Assembly (NCBI GenBank): GCA_024291935.2
Contig: CM044313.1
Span: 80,599,001 to 80,663,000 of the forward strand
Direction: 5' to 3'
DNA length: 64,000 nt
Origin: Okapia johnstoni
Lineage: Eukaryota; Chordata; Mammalia; Artiodactyla; Giraffidae
In this document: piece after piece, positions 11,021 through 22,798 of the stretch
How positions within the stretch are numbered: position 1 is the stretch's first letter
Layout of the letters: every line of letters starts with the position of its first letter
The notes under the pieces: model-generated
Seen by the model: the letters and a program-made list of their open reading frames with translations, nothing else
The model's database searches: none
What the model was told of the DNA's origin: nothing
Program-made: the position numbers and the translations under genes

Positions 11021-11984
11021 ATGAAATATAAAAAGTGAAATGCTAAGTTGTTAGGTAGTGAGAAACCGCTTTAAAGTACGAGAGGGTAGCTCCCTGGATG
11101 GTTATACCAGATAACCTTGGTTTTACTCTAGAAAGATTTAATGGTCAAATGTTGGCTTACTGTGACATCATCGGTTCTTTGACTTGGCTTTCAAATGGGG
11201 TAACCAGACTATCCACATTCTTGTATGCAGGAAGTGTCATTTACGATGATCACAATGGTTTTGATGAATCAGTCATCCAGTGCCTCAAATACTTTTTGAG
11301 AATAAGGGATAAATAAGTAAACAACATCGATACTGTGAATTCTGATGCCCTAGAAGCAGGAGTGGAACAGCAGATGGAGAGCACAAAAATCATTTCTGCT
11401 GCCTCAGCTACCATGTTGGGATGTCATTCGAATACCACATACTCAAATCGTATATTCTTATCTCCGGCTCTGCTCACTTGAAGGAACGTCTCTGCATTTT
11501 CTCTACCCTAACACATTACCATGAGGCACACTGTCTGCCCCACGATTTTCAGTGCCCAGCCTTCTTCTGATAACTGCATTTCTTTCTAGAAAGCTGTCCT
11601 CCTATTCCCCTCCCCCCCCCCACCGCCACTCCAACCAGGTTATAGCCTGACCATAGCTGTTCCCAAGAGATGGAAGGTGTCCTTAGCAAGGCTATCAGAG
11701 ACCCTCCATGGGATTTTGGGTGGGGGGAGAGGAAAGGGACAGGAAAGGGGTGAGTACAGGAAGAAGGAAGAGAAGGGAGTAGAACGGGGAAGAAAAAACA
11801 TTAAAGCCTTCCTCTCTGGTGGAGAAACTAGGAAAATGTGAGCCTGGCAGCTGTCCAAGACACTCCTAAGCCAGCGCAGAAAGCTGGTTTGAGGGAGGGA
11901 ACCGGAGAGGCCCTGACACCCTTTTAGCACAGAATTTGGCATCCCATGAGCCAAGCCACATCCCCCACTCCTCACTCCAACCTA
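11021..11984. other. Unique non-coding stretch
   Basis: No repeat recognised. A C run at 11614-11623 and a purine-rich stretch at about 11715-11800 account for the longer antisense open frame at 11640-11975. Confidence 0.5.
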
Positions 11985-12206
11985 TGTGCGTGCAAAGTCA
12001 CTTCAGTCATGTCTGACTCTTTGCAACTCCATGGACTGTAGCCTGCCAGGCTCCTCTGTCCATGGGATTCTCTAGGCAAGAATACTGAAGTGGGTTGCCA
12101 CGCCCTCCTCCAGGGGATCTGCCTGACCCAGGGATGAAACCCAAGTCTGTTGTGTCTCCTGTATTGGCAGGTGGGTTCTTTACCACCAGTGCCACCAGGG
12201 AGGCCC
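11985..12206 (-). mobile_element. Bov-tA SINE, complete
   Basis: Antisense: GTCACTTCAGTCATGTCTGA, GGACTGTAGCCTGCCAGGCT, CCTCCAGGGGATCTGCCTGA, and the head TTACCACCAGTGCCACCAGG. The 62-codon frame beginning MALVVKNPPAN is a standard Bov-tA translation artefact. Confidence 0.95.
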
Positions 12207-13842
12207 TCCCTGCTATTCTAAGCTAGTTCAAGTTGAGTTTCTGTGACTTGCAATCGACGAATGCTGACAAATCCTCTGGTGCCTTCTCACCTAGTCAATC
12301 TCGCTCAGGCTGTCACCTTAGATGCCACAGTGAAATAGAGCCTAGAACCTCGGCAGCACCGCTGTAGTTTGTCTGTCTGTCTGTTCCACTCATTTGGAAG
12401 TCTGTAGCTAAACTCACTTTATGAACCTACAGACCTGAAATACAAAGTGGGGTGACCTACAAGGTCCCCTTTGAACCCATAGGTTAGGGAGGGCCTATTT
12501 ATCATTCGTTTGGCTATTAGCTGCTCCCTGATATGCCAGCATACCCTCACCCATCCCCAACTCCAAGCATTCCATTCTTTCTTCACCACAGAAGACCTGG
12601 CCAGCAAGCCCCGCCTTCTGGGCTATTTCCACTCTGAAAATATGAACGGCTCTTTCGCTCTCCTACAGGAACCTGCCAACAAGGAAAACAGTCACGAGTA
12701 ACTGGAAATGAATAGAATTAGACTGTTAAAAACCCTCACGAAATGAAAAGCCATTGTAACTGCTGGGTCATGAAGGACCCTGCAATGTGGCTCAGGAGGA
12801 AGATAGACTTCAGGGTGAGTGGGGACAAGGAGATAGGGGTAGACAGTGGGGAAGCTGCCTGGAGGAGGGGGTGGAACGTTGGGGTTCAGCTGGAGCAGGA
12901 GACCTCAAGCACCAAGGATAATTCTCAGAGCAGTTAATCCTTGAATATCGCTGAAGATATGATAAGGAAGCATACTTTCACTCAACCTAATTGATCCTAA
13001 ACAAGACACCTGGAAGAGAAGCCTGACACAGTGTTTCAGTCACCAAGGCATCACCCCCTAGGGGTTAGGCTGGCCTGGATTTGCCACACTACTGTCCTGG
13101 CAGCGCAAATGGAAAAGCCTTCCAGATCCTTTCCACCAGAAGCCCCAGGCCACTCCACGCCCGTGCTCTGTCGGGGGACCTAGAACCACCCGCACAGTGA
13201 ACAGACTGTTGACTGAATTTGAGACCCTGGACCTTCTTTCAATTTTCAACCATCTTCTGTATTGAGGGATAGAACAAAACAGCATTAACATAAAGGATGG
13301 AGAGTACTTCTGTCACCTGCAACAGAGATTTAAAACGCACTCCCCTCCACCCTGGGCCCCACACACAAACTCACACACCTGGCACCTGATCCCATGAGGC
13401 TCTAAAGAGTAAAAACATCGTGGCTACTCAAGAACTCGCAATTTAAGAGGAAAACTAAGAAATCTATAACTGTCTTGTTCACTCATAGGCACTGCCTACC
13501 AACTCTGGGCCAAGTACATAGAGGGATGTAGAAAACTGGCCAATACATAATCCCTGCCTACAACAAAGGAAAAAAAAAGTCCATGCTGATTAACACACAT
13601 GCAACAAAGCAGAGACACACAGATTTGTAAACCAAGAACACAAATGCCTACTATTTCATGTGTGATCAGATTATGATGAAGCTAGAGAGCTATCATACTT
13701 CTCTAAGGAAAACGAAGGGCAAAATTCCAGATAACAAGGTAAAGACACAGGGAAGCTTAATCAAACCTGCATCTACTGAGGGCATTCTAAGGGTCAGGTC
13801 CGACTGGGGTTACAGGACCTACAAAATGACATACTACTTCGA
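12207..13842. other. Unique non-coding stretch
   Basis: No gene recognised over 1.6 kb. It includes a short (GTCT)n microsatellite at 12371-12384. Frames up to 77 codons look random. Confidence 0.5.
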
Positions 13843-14010
13843 CCAGTGCTGTCCAATACTGCAGTCATTAGCCACACGTGGCCACTAAGCATTTGAAACA
13901 TGGCTAACACAAACCGACATGCACTGTAAGTGGAAAATACACAATGGATTTCAAAGATTTACTATAAAAAAAATGTCAACTATATCTTTAATAGCTTGAC
14001 TGAATACCTG
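13843..14010 (+). mobile_element. hAT-Charlie-type element, 5' part
   Basis: Begins with the terminal-repeat motif CAGTGCTGTCCAATACTGCA, followed by TAGCCACACGTGGCCACTAA and AGTGGAAAATACACAATGGA. It is the same family as the fuller copy at 32244-32743, which ends in the inverted form of this motif. Confidence 0.72.
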
Positions 14011-14409
14011 TTGACAGAATTTTGGATATACTAGATAAAAATAAAAGATGACTACAATCTCAGTTGCTTCATTTTCCCTCTTGTGTCTACTAGAAACTTT
14101 GAAATGACTTGCGATGGTTGTATTTATGGCTTGCTTACATTCTATTAGACAGTAATGATTCACATTTTCCCCTCAAAGACTGGCACAACTGGCAATAACA
14201 GCATCTTATTATTATTACAAGGCAGGCACAAAATTAAGGGAAAAAAAGTATAGGTTATCATGTTTAACATTCACTTACTATCAAATCATAAAGCTTAGAT
14301 CTAGTAAATCCTGCAAGTTGATAATGGATGAAAGTTAGTTTAAAAGATTCACTCTGCCACATGCAGAAGAAGGGATAAGTAATCAACAATTTTATTTCAA
14401 AACTCAGCT
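14011..14409. other. Unique AT-rich spacer
   Basis: No feature recognised. The 70-codon antisense frame is not supported. Confidence 0.45.
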
Positions 14410-14560
14410 CAGAGCTCTGTGACGTCATAGAGGGGCAGGATGGAGGGGGCGGGAGGGAGGCTCAAGAGGGAGGGGATATATGTATACTTATGTTGCTGTA
14501 CAACAGAAAGTAACAACACTGTAAAGCAGTTATCCTCCAATTTAAAAAATTTTTTTAAGT
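14410..14560 (+). mobile_element. Ruminant/artiodactyl L1 3' end
   Basis: L1 terminal 3' UTR: G-rich tract with GGAGGGGGCGGGAGGGAGGC, GAGGGAGGGGATATATGTAT, GCTGTACAACAGAAAGTAAC, CAGTTATCCTCCAATTTAAA. Heavily 5'-truncated. The G-rich tract is typical of L1 3' ends. Confidence 0.85.
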
Positions 14561-15049
14561 TTCAAGACTGACAGACTTCTATGCAAACTATTACTCTGTT
14601 ATATATGGTTCAGAAAACACATCTGTTTTTCTCTATCAACAGGTGGACAATTTTCCAAAGGATTCAAAAGGGAATTTAACTTCCCCATCACTTCATTCTA
14701 GACACTACTATCTTCATTTTAACCACAAGACTACTCCTCTGTGCCTAGATGGTGATTGAAACAAAAGTTGTCTGGTGAGACTAAGGAGTTTGTTAATACA
14801 ACTGGGAATAGGATTGATCACAACTATAGGAAATATGCCTTTATATTGTCCACATTACCTAAGGATATAAAGAAGGACTAAATGGAGGAATGATAACACA
14901 GGAAAACATAGTCCCAAACTACACAGAAGATACCTGGCAAATGTGTTTCAATGACATATGAAACCTTTTTAGTGCTATAGCTTATAATGGTAGGTACAAT
15001 CATATTGGCCAATTTATCAACAGTTCTTCAAAGGTAGGATACAGAAGAT
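14561..15049. other. Unique AT-rich spacer
   Basis: No feature recognised. Confidence 0.45.
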
Positions 15050-15290
15050 GATAACCTTAGTAATAGTAACAATAGCTATCATTTACATGATTACGTTGCA
15101 AAAAAAAATTTTTTTTTTTTACTATCTGATTATAAATGAGTATTATTATCTCTTTTAATGCTCACACCACTTCAAAATTAGATGCTATTGCTTTTATTCT
15201 CAATTTCAAGATTAAGAAATTGCCACCAAGAAAGTTTATTTGGCCAAAGTAGCACAATTTAAAAAGAGAGAAGGATGGGTTGACACTCAA
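15050..15290 (+). mobile_element. Possible MIR SINE with internal poly-A/T run
   Basis: The MIR-like segment ATTATTATCTCTTTTAATGC, then TTTTATTCTCAATTTCAAGA, is preceded by GCTATCATTTACATGATTA and an A/T homopolymer at 15101-15120. Divergence is high. Confidence 0.4.
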
Positions 15291-16536
15291 GTTCAGTTCC
15301 TGGGCTGCATATTAGACAGCACTAGTAATTTAAAAAAAATCTGACCAACAGACCAACCTTTTTACAACTTAAAAAAATTTTGTTGCCTTTAAAGATGGAA
15401 CAGTCCTCAGATCAGCCACTGGCATATACAGAACTCCCCCTAGGAAGTCTGAACGGACCGGTACGAAAAAAGGCATTCCCTTCTGGCTGTTTGCCCTCAC
15501 AACATTCCAGGGGAAGGTGGCATTTTATTTCTTTGTCCTTTTAACATGTGAAGCATACACATAGTGTACAAATGTCATGAGCTCACCAGTCCAGAAAAAA
15601 AAAATCCTTTTCCATACAGCTTGGCTAAAGATACCCAGTCAATAACATAAAATGTAAAGATAATTACAGACAAGTGAAGTGGCTATTTTTATACTCGGCT
15701 GAGCTGGCAAACTACAGACTGGGGTGGAGGTTTCCACACTTTGGCAACAATATGAAAAAGCAGAACAGCTAGACATTTAAATCTTTCCCCATCACTAGGA
15801 CATTTCTGTTCCTTAGGAAATTATTCTAATGTCCTGTATACTACCTCTTTGCAAGCTATTAAAAAAAAAAAAAATGAAATACTACAATGCTTTACAGCCA
15901 TTACAAGCACTGATATCATAATAAAAGTGTGTCCTAAAACAATCACCAGTGAGACACGGGGCAGGGGGTGCAGGCAGTATTTGTTCTGCAAGCCACACAC
16001 AGAAGCACCCGCAGCCAGCAGCCTGCCACCTCAGGTATCACCAGGACAGGGTGAGCTACTCTTTGTTTCTTTTGCCACCGTGGACAGAAACACCCATCTA
16101 CCATGTAATGAAAATCAAATGCACTTTGTTCCAAGGGGTATGCACTTAAAATAATCAGGGGTTGTTTTAAAGCAGAAGAAGAAAGCAAGCTTGTTGCCAG
16201 ACAAGGCACAAGTGGTAACACAGACGTCCACAGATCCGCCGGGAGACAGGCTGGGACAGCGGTCATCTCTTTCTAGTTTTTAGAGACTCTAGAGGAAAAG
16301 CATTACAAAAAGTCACCAAACAGCACACCAAACACGACCTAAAGTTGTATAGCACAAAAAGAATCTAATTATCAAGGTGTTGCTGACTGGATGTATATGT
16401 AAGGTTAGTGGAAGAAAGGAGTTTTTCCTTTAAAAAAAAAAAACTCTTAGGAAATCCTGGTTGGTATACAGATACTGGTTAGTGTCTATGCCTATATTTT
16501 CTAGTTTCTTCCGATTTAAAAAAAAGCTCAAAAGGG
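15291..16536. other. Unique non-coding stretch
   Basis: About 1.2 kb with no recognised repeat. Overlapping frames on both strands at 15849-16266 (about 100 codons) lack any family signature. Confidence 0.5.
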
Positions 16537-16905
16537 ACTTCCCTAGTGGTCCAGAGGCCTCCTTGGTGGCTGAGATCGTAAAGAAGCCGCCTGCGATACA
16601 GGAGACCCAGGTTCAATCCCTGGGTCGGGAAGATCCCCTGGGGAAGGAAATGGCAACCCACTCCAGTATTCTTGCCTGGAGAATTCCATGAACAGAGGAG
16701 CCTGGCGGACTATAATCCATGGGGTTGCAAAGAGTCAGACACGACTGAGTGACTAATATACACTGCTGGGTCCAGTGGTCAGACTCCACACTCCCAATGC
16801 AGGGGGCCCAGGTTCAATCCCTGGTCAGGGAACTAGATCCCACATGCTGCAACTAAAGATTCTACATGCTGAAAGACCCAGCATAGCCAAACAAATATTT
16901 TTTTA
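16537..16905 (+). mobile_element. CHR-type SINE split by a Bov-tA
   Basis: The left piece GGGACTTCCCTAGTGGTCCAG (16534-16554) and the right piece from 16769 (CAGTGGTCAGACTCCACACT, GGTTCAATCCCTGGTCAGGG, GAACTAGATCCCACATGCTG) form one CHR element when the nested SINE is removed. Confidence 0.9.
16555..16768 (+). mobile_element. Bov-tA SINE nested in CHR, with TSD
   Basis: Complete Bov-tA (CCTCCTTGGTGGCTGAGATC through GACACGACTGAGTGACTAAT). It is flanked by the 7-bp direct repeat GGTCCAG at 16548-16554 and 16769-16775, both part of the host CHR sequence. The order is therefore CHR first, Bov-tA second. Confidence 0.92.
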
Positions 16906-17171
16906 AGTAAATAATAAAGCTCAAAGGAAAGAAATGTGAAACTTTTTTCTCAAAAGAGAAAAATGATACAGCCCCAAAGAAAATTAAGGATTTTTTTTAA
17001 AGATTCAAGAAGGTCCTGAGCATATTCATCGAAGTAACTTGCATCCACAATGAATGTGGATTGAGCCCAAAATTAGATTCACTTGGAGACAGAATGGTAG
17101 GCTTCTCCCTACCTGGCTGTGGGTGAGGCCTTCTTGATATGGTTCAACATGGGACCTCAGGGCCCCACATA

Positions 17172-19399
17172 TGTTTACGGCCTTTGTACAACACAGGTGT
17201 GAACTGTGCAAGTCCACTTACATGCAACTTTTTTTCAATAAATAGACTGGAAAGCTTTTTGGAGATTTGGGACAATTTGAAGAACCTCACTGATCAACCA
17301 TGTAGCCTAGAAATACAAAAAAAAAAAATTTTAAGGTATATCATGAATGCATAAAATGTGCAGATACTAGTCTATCCTTAAATAGGCATAAGGTGGGTGA
17401 TATTTAATATAAAACTAATAATGCATTAGGTTTCTTACTGTTTCCTAACTTTGCTTTCAAAAAAAACTACAGTATGCCTCTCTCATAATAGGAGAAACTG
17501 CCTATCAGCCTATCAACACGTTAAGCAGCTTTGTTTCAAAATGTAACAGTTTTCAATACCGTATTATGAATATAACTGTCATAATGTATGCCATAAAATT
17601 TTATAAAGATTCATTCATTAGTGTCTAGGCTACACTACCATGAAGCAGTTGTATCGATTATACTAAGCCACCTTAAAACAATCACACCGATGTCTCTTCC
17701 TATAAATATGAATTTTTTCACAACTTTTCATTTTTAATGTCCAGTGTTAGTAATACATATAACATCGGCAGTGTTTTATATCATAAGACCACACTGATGT
17801 GGATACTGACAATCACAGAAACAGACAACATAAACTTAGGGTATCAATACATATACAGTACTGGAAGTGTATTTTCTCTTCTTTACACTATTTCCTTAAC
17901 ATTTCTTTTCTCTAGCTTACCTTACTGTAAGGCTACAATATACAACCGCACTCATTTCACATGCTAGCAAAGTAATGCTCAAAATTCTCCAAGCTAGGCT
18001 TCAACAGTACGTGAACTGAGAACTTCCAGATGTTCAAGTTGGATTTAGAAAAGGCAGAGGAACCAGAGATCTAATTGCCAATATCCATCGGATCATAGAA
18101 AAAGCAAGAGAATTCCAGAAAAAACATCTACTTCTGCTTTATTGACCATGCTAAAGCCTTTGACTGTGTGGATCACAACAAACTGTGGAAAATTCTTAAA
18201 GAGATGGGAATACCAGACTATTTTAACTGCCTCCTGAGAAATCTGTATACCGGTCAAGAAGCAACAGTTAGAACCGGACATGGAACAATGGATGGTTCAA
18301 ATTTTGGAAAAGACTACATCAAGGCTGTATACTGTCACCGTGCTTATTTAACTTATATACAGAGTACATCATGCAATTCCCAGCTGGATGAAGCACAACC
18401 TGGAATCAAGACTGCAGGGAGAAATATCAATAACCTCAGATATGCAGATGACACCACCCTTATGGCAGAAAGCAAAGAAGAACTGAAAAGCCTCTTGATG
18501 AAAATGAAAGAGGAGAGTGAAAAACTTGGCTTAAAACGCAACATTCAGAAAACTAAGATCATGGCATCCGGTCCCATCACTTCATAGCAAATAGACGGGG
18601 AAACAATGGAAACAGTGACAGACTTTATTTTCTTGAGCTCCAAAATCACTGCAGATAGTGACTGCAGCCATGAAATTAAATGACGCTTGCTCCTTGGAAG
18701 AAAAGCTATAACAAACCTAGAGAGCATATTAAAAAGCAGAGACATTACTTTGCAAACAAAGGTCCATCTAGTCAAAGCTATGGTTTTTCCAGTAGTCATG
18801 TATGGACATGAGAGCTGGGCCATAAAGAAAGCTGAGTGCTGAAGAACTAATGCTTTTGAACTGTGGTGTTGGAAGACTCCTGAGAGTCCCTTGGACTGCA
18901 AGGAGATCCAACCAGTCAATCCTACAGGAAATCAATTCTGAATATTCATTGGAAGGACTGATGCTGAAGCTCCAATCTTTGGCCACCTGATGTGAAGAGC
19001 CCATTCATTGGAAAAGACCCTGATGCTGGGAAAGATTGAAGGCAGGAGGAGAAGGAGATGACAGAGACAAGATGGTGGATGGCATCATTGACTCAATGGA
19101 TATGAATTTGAGCAAGCTCTGGGAGATGGTGAAGGACAGGGAAGCCTGGCGTGCTACAGTCCATGGGGTGACAGAGTCAGATACGACTGAGCGACTGAAC
19201 AACAACAAATAATATCTATAACATACAAAATATGTGCTAATCGACAATTTGTGTTATCAGTAAGGCTTCCTGTCAACAGTAGGCTATCACAAGTAAAGTT
19301 CTAGGGGAGTCAAAGTGATACACGGATTTTTCAACTTGGTGGTAGTGGGGTGGGAGGTATCCCCCTAAACCCCTACACGGTTCAAGGGTCAACTGTGTT
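17172..19399. mobile_element. Tigger-like (TcMar/pogo) MITE split by BovB
   Basis: The left end carries TTTGTACAACACAGGTGTGA and TTTTTTTCAATAAATAGACT. Internal TGTAGCCTAGAAATACAAAA and TCATGAATGCATAAAATGTG follow. The right end has CATACAAAATATGTGCTAAT and CGGTTCAAGGGTCAACTGTG, the inverted match of the left terminus. About 0.97 kb without the BovB. No transposase frame remains. The exact family name is uncertain. Confidence 0.7.
17943..19205 (+). mobile_element. BovB LINE, longest copy here, with RT core
   Basis: Contains the RT domain from GLIANIHRIIEK-like sequence through CFIDHAKAFDCV, the catalytic box YADD (about 18440-18451), MAESKEELKSLLMKMKEESE, the C-terminal region, and the tail ending GACTGAGCGACTGAACAAC. 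Frame 18168-18587 is open for 139 codons. An extra A near 18120 shifts the frame, TAG/TGA stops lie at about 18586 and 18678, and CGA-to-TGA changes occur at 18840-18842 and 19059-19061. The endonuclease domain is absent. A dead copy. Confidence 0.96.
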
Positions 19400-20998
19400 G
19401 AGGCAGCAGGCTTCTGGCTGCCTTTGGTAAGGAAGAAAGAAAAAGCAACCCACAAGTCCATCAGCCTTCCAGCTCAGAGGTTCCCACGTCCTCTGGGGCA
19501 GCTGGGAGGAGCCACTGTGAACAGGCTGCTTCTCCCACCAGTGAAATGTCTATGGGTCAAAATCATCCACCCGAAGTCAGCACTCCCTTTCATTTTTGAA
19601 AAGCCATCAATCACAAACAGGTCAACTCTCGTAGGAGGAGATGGTCAAGTTATGTGAGCCTTCTCATCAAACTAAGAGGCTCAGCACAGATCTTGTTAAC
19701 TCACTGACAAAGCTTGACAAATGGGTTTGTTTATGTGGTTCTTGCCTAGCAGGATCCCAAGGGCCTGGGTTCCAGTTCATTTTCCAACCTTCCTGTTGCT
19801 GCTCAAAGCCATCTGCCTCACCTCGGACTCCCCACCAGACTCCACTGCAGCAAGTCCAAGTTTATACCAGTCTTCTCCATTCATAACACTTGTCCTTAGC
19901 TACCTGTGGGACCCCCAAGGTCACTGTCTATATCAGAGAGAAAAAGAAAAGGAAAACATCTAGAAGCCCTGTGCCAAGAGTAGCCAGAACTGAGGCTCAC
20001 CTCTAGCTTCGCCCCTTATTGACTGTGCCACTTTCAGAGGGCTCATTTCTCTTTCCTAGACCTCAATATCTGCTGTCGATTGAGCTCCTCCCCCCACCCC
20101 ACTCCAACTACTGGAGCCTTGTGCTCCAATGGATTGAAAATGTGTTAACCTCATTAAAACTCAAAGCTCCATGAAGGGACGCATTGCTGTTCACCCCAAG
20201 ATCTTCTATCTACCACTCAATGATTCCACCAACATGTACTGCTCACAAGGGATTTGATGCTGGGTAAGACGGCCCAGACCTCCAGAAATCTGCCAGTCTA
20301 GAAGTAAAGTGACTGGTGCAGAGAAGTTGCTCAAGTCAATTCAAAGGACTTGTCGAAAAAAGCTTACATTATTCACCTTCTGTTACAGCCAGGTCACCAT
20401 CCCTTTTGGCCGAAACAGTCACTCAAGAGACGGAAGATGTCACCTAAGATGGATAGTGACAGAACAAGCTCCTGAGCATGGCTGATGACCGTGGGATGAC
20501 TCTCTCCCAGCACCTGCTACTTCTCAGAGATGGGCTAGTTCCTCTGGAAAAGCCAGCTGCTATTTGAGGACCAGCTCCCTAGCTAGGAAATGTGACCCTG
20601 TCTTCCTCGGGTCCCTTTTGGAGGCAGCCCCATAGGCTAGGAAACTGAGAGGAAAAGGACATAGAGAACTGGAGATATTCCCCCTACCTGGTTGAGCAGT
20701 CAGAGACTGACCCCGTGAGCTTAGAAGTGTCTTGTGCTGGACCCAGCGACATCTTCGTTCCCTCCTTCAACAGTAAAGGGAGGAAACTGCTGTCCCCTGC
20801 AAAGCAGAAAACCGTATGTGCCAGCACTAGACCAAGAAATATCTCTGGGGTGAGAAACTCAAGACCCAGCCTTAGAATCCAGCACATCTTTGCAAAACAG
20901 TCATACAACAGGTTTACTACTTATTACTTCTAAATAGCATTTTACTGCCTCCAATAGAAATAGTTCCTAAAAATTGTCAATGGTATGTAAACTGGTTT
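19400..20998. other. Unique non-coding stretch
   Basis: No gene recognised over 1.6 kb. A faint MIR/L2-like patch (about 20001-20260) is too diverged to call. Confidence 0.45.
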
Positions 20999-21074
20999 TC
21001 CTACTGAGGGTATAAGACACACAGTTATTACTTTGTTCCTACTGAGGGTATAAGATGCACAGTTATTACTTTGC
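20999..21074. repeat. Two-copy 38-bp tandem duplication
   Basis: Unit one at 20999-21036 and unit two at 21037-21074 share CCTACTGAGGGTATAAGA and CACAGTTATTACTTTG. They differ at about three bases. This is a small recent duplication beside the following Bov-tA. Confidence 0.9.
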
Positions 21075-21085
21075 ACTCTTGTAGG

Positions 21086-21302
21086 ATAAGGCTTCCCAGG
21101 TGGCGCTAGCGGTAAAGAATCTGTCCGTAATACAAGAGATGCAGGAGACGCGGGTTTGATCCCTGGGTCAGAAAGATCCCCTAGAGATGAAATGGCAACC
21201 CACTCCAGTATTTCTTGCCTGAAAAATCCCATGGACAGAGGAGCCTGGTGGGCTACAGTCCATGAGGTCGCAAAGGGTCACGCATGACTGAGCAACAGCA
21301 CA
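21086..21302 (+). mobile_element. Bov-tA SINE, complete
   Basis: Sense copy: GGCTTCCCAGGTGGCGCTAG, GGTTTGATCCCTGGGTCAGA, CCACTCCAGTATTTCTTGCC, and the tail GCATGACTGAGCAACAGCAC. Confidence 0.95.
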
Positions 21303-22463
21303 CGTGCATGTATGATATTGTCAGGTCTGAGGAATGGTGGCACTTGTTAGGAAACAGACCCCCTTGTCATTGTACTCCCAACCTCATAAGGTGGCTCTTA
21401 AAAGTAAACAGGACAAATGCAACAAGATCTTCTAGGTACATTCAACAGATAGTGGGTTAACCTGGGGATTCCAAAGATGTTCATAACTGGGCTGAGCCCA
21501 GGGACTGCCACAAACCTTTTGAAACCAACAAAGATTACAAGTGGATAGCATCATTGCATATAAGTGAATTTCCCTCCAGGAAAAGTGGTTCAACACCTGC
21601 ATCCAACTTGCAAAAATGTCCATCTCTGACTCAAAAATATTTAAGAATTCCTGCTAGATGGCCTGCCTCGGTCTGCAGAATGAACTTCTCTTGGAGGAAA
21701 ACACTTGACTCTGTGCTGCCCTAGAGCAAAGGAAGCTGCTCAGCCTTTTACTCCCCACCAGTGAACTCTGCCAAAGCTTTCTTTCCTGGCTGGGTTTCTG
21801 TCATTTCAGCCAGCAAAAGAAACTGGACAGACGTAGTGAAAGTGAAAAGAGAGATGCTGCTGGGGTTGTTAATTCTAGAGTCATTTAGCTCTTTAAAAAG
21901 AAAACATTCTGGATTAAGCAAACTGAGTTCATCTAGAAGGAAAGAAAAAAAACAACAACTGTAGACTGATATGGCTGTTACCAATTGCAATACTTAACAG
22001 GGATAAGAAGAGTTAAGGTTTGAAAAGTAATTACTGACAGTGAGGAAAATTGATATAGCAGAGGACAAAATGCTTATGCTCAATTACTTGTTGATAAATT
22101 TTGCTGTTTACTGTCAATTTAAGAAAAAAATTAAGGAAAAAATTATGTATTTTCTTGCACTGTACAATAAACTCCTTGGCCTACAACCAACTCTTCTCAC
22201 AACTGGATTCTGTTCATTTAGAAGCAGGGAGGAACAAGTCATGAACTCCCAAAGACTGCCCCTTACCCAGGGGTGACCGATGGCTGTGGAATTTATAAGG
22301 CAAGACACTGTTTCCAGTGAGGGCCAGTTACTACAGGAAGAACTGGACTAGGTCCCAGATTCAGGTTAGATGAGGTGAGACCTATCACATAAAACCAGCT
22401 GGTGAAGCAGGCAAGACACAACAACAACTGTTCCAAAGGCCGGAAGCAGGTTTTTAAACTATA
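21303..22463. other. Unique non-coding stretch
   Basis: No repeat or gene recognised over 1.2 kb. Short frames only. Confidence 0.5.
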
Positions 22464-22668
22464 GGTAAGTCTCAGATGGTAAAGAGTCTGCCTGCAGTGA
22501 GGGAAACCCGGGTTCGATCTCTGGGTTGGGAAGATCCTCTGGAGAAGGAAATGGCAACCCACTCCAGTATTCTGACCTGGAAAATCCCATGGACGGAGGA
22601 GCCTGGCAGGCTACAGTCCACGGGGTTGCAGGGAGTTGGACATAACTGAAGTGACTTAGCACGCACAC
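22464..22668 (+). mobile_element. Bov-tA SINE
   Basis: Starts AAGTCTCAGATGGTAAAGAG, with body GGAGAAGGAAATGGCAACCC and tail GGACATAACTGAAGTGACTT. The leading bases are slightly truncated. It abuts an LTR remnant on its right. Confidence 0.93.
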
Positions 22669-22798
22669 ACCTCTTTAAGGACCCAACCTCCAAATGCAGT
22701 CACATTCTGAGGCACTGGGAATGAGGATTCAATATATAAATATTTTGTATGTGTGGGAGGGGCAGTGGGGAAGACTTACAAAATCCAGTCCATAACAG
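22669..22798 (-). mobile_element. MaLR (MLT1-type) LTR remnant
   Basis: Antisense 5' end of a MaLR LTR: CTCTTTAAGGACCCAACCTC, CAGTCACATTCTGAGGCACT, and the terminus AAATCCAGTCCATAACA. The rest is missing or unrecognisable left of the Bov-tA. Confidence 0.72.

Noticed and set aside
20001..20260. MIR or L2 fragment
   Set aside because: Only short scattered resemblance. Would need an alignment to decide.
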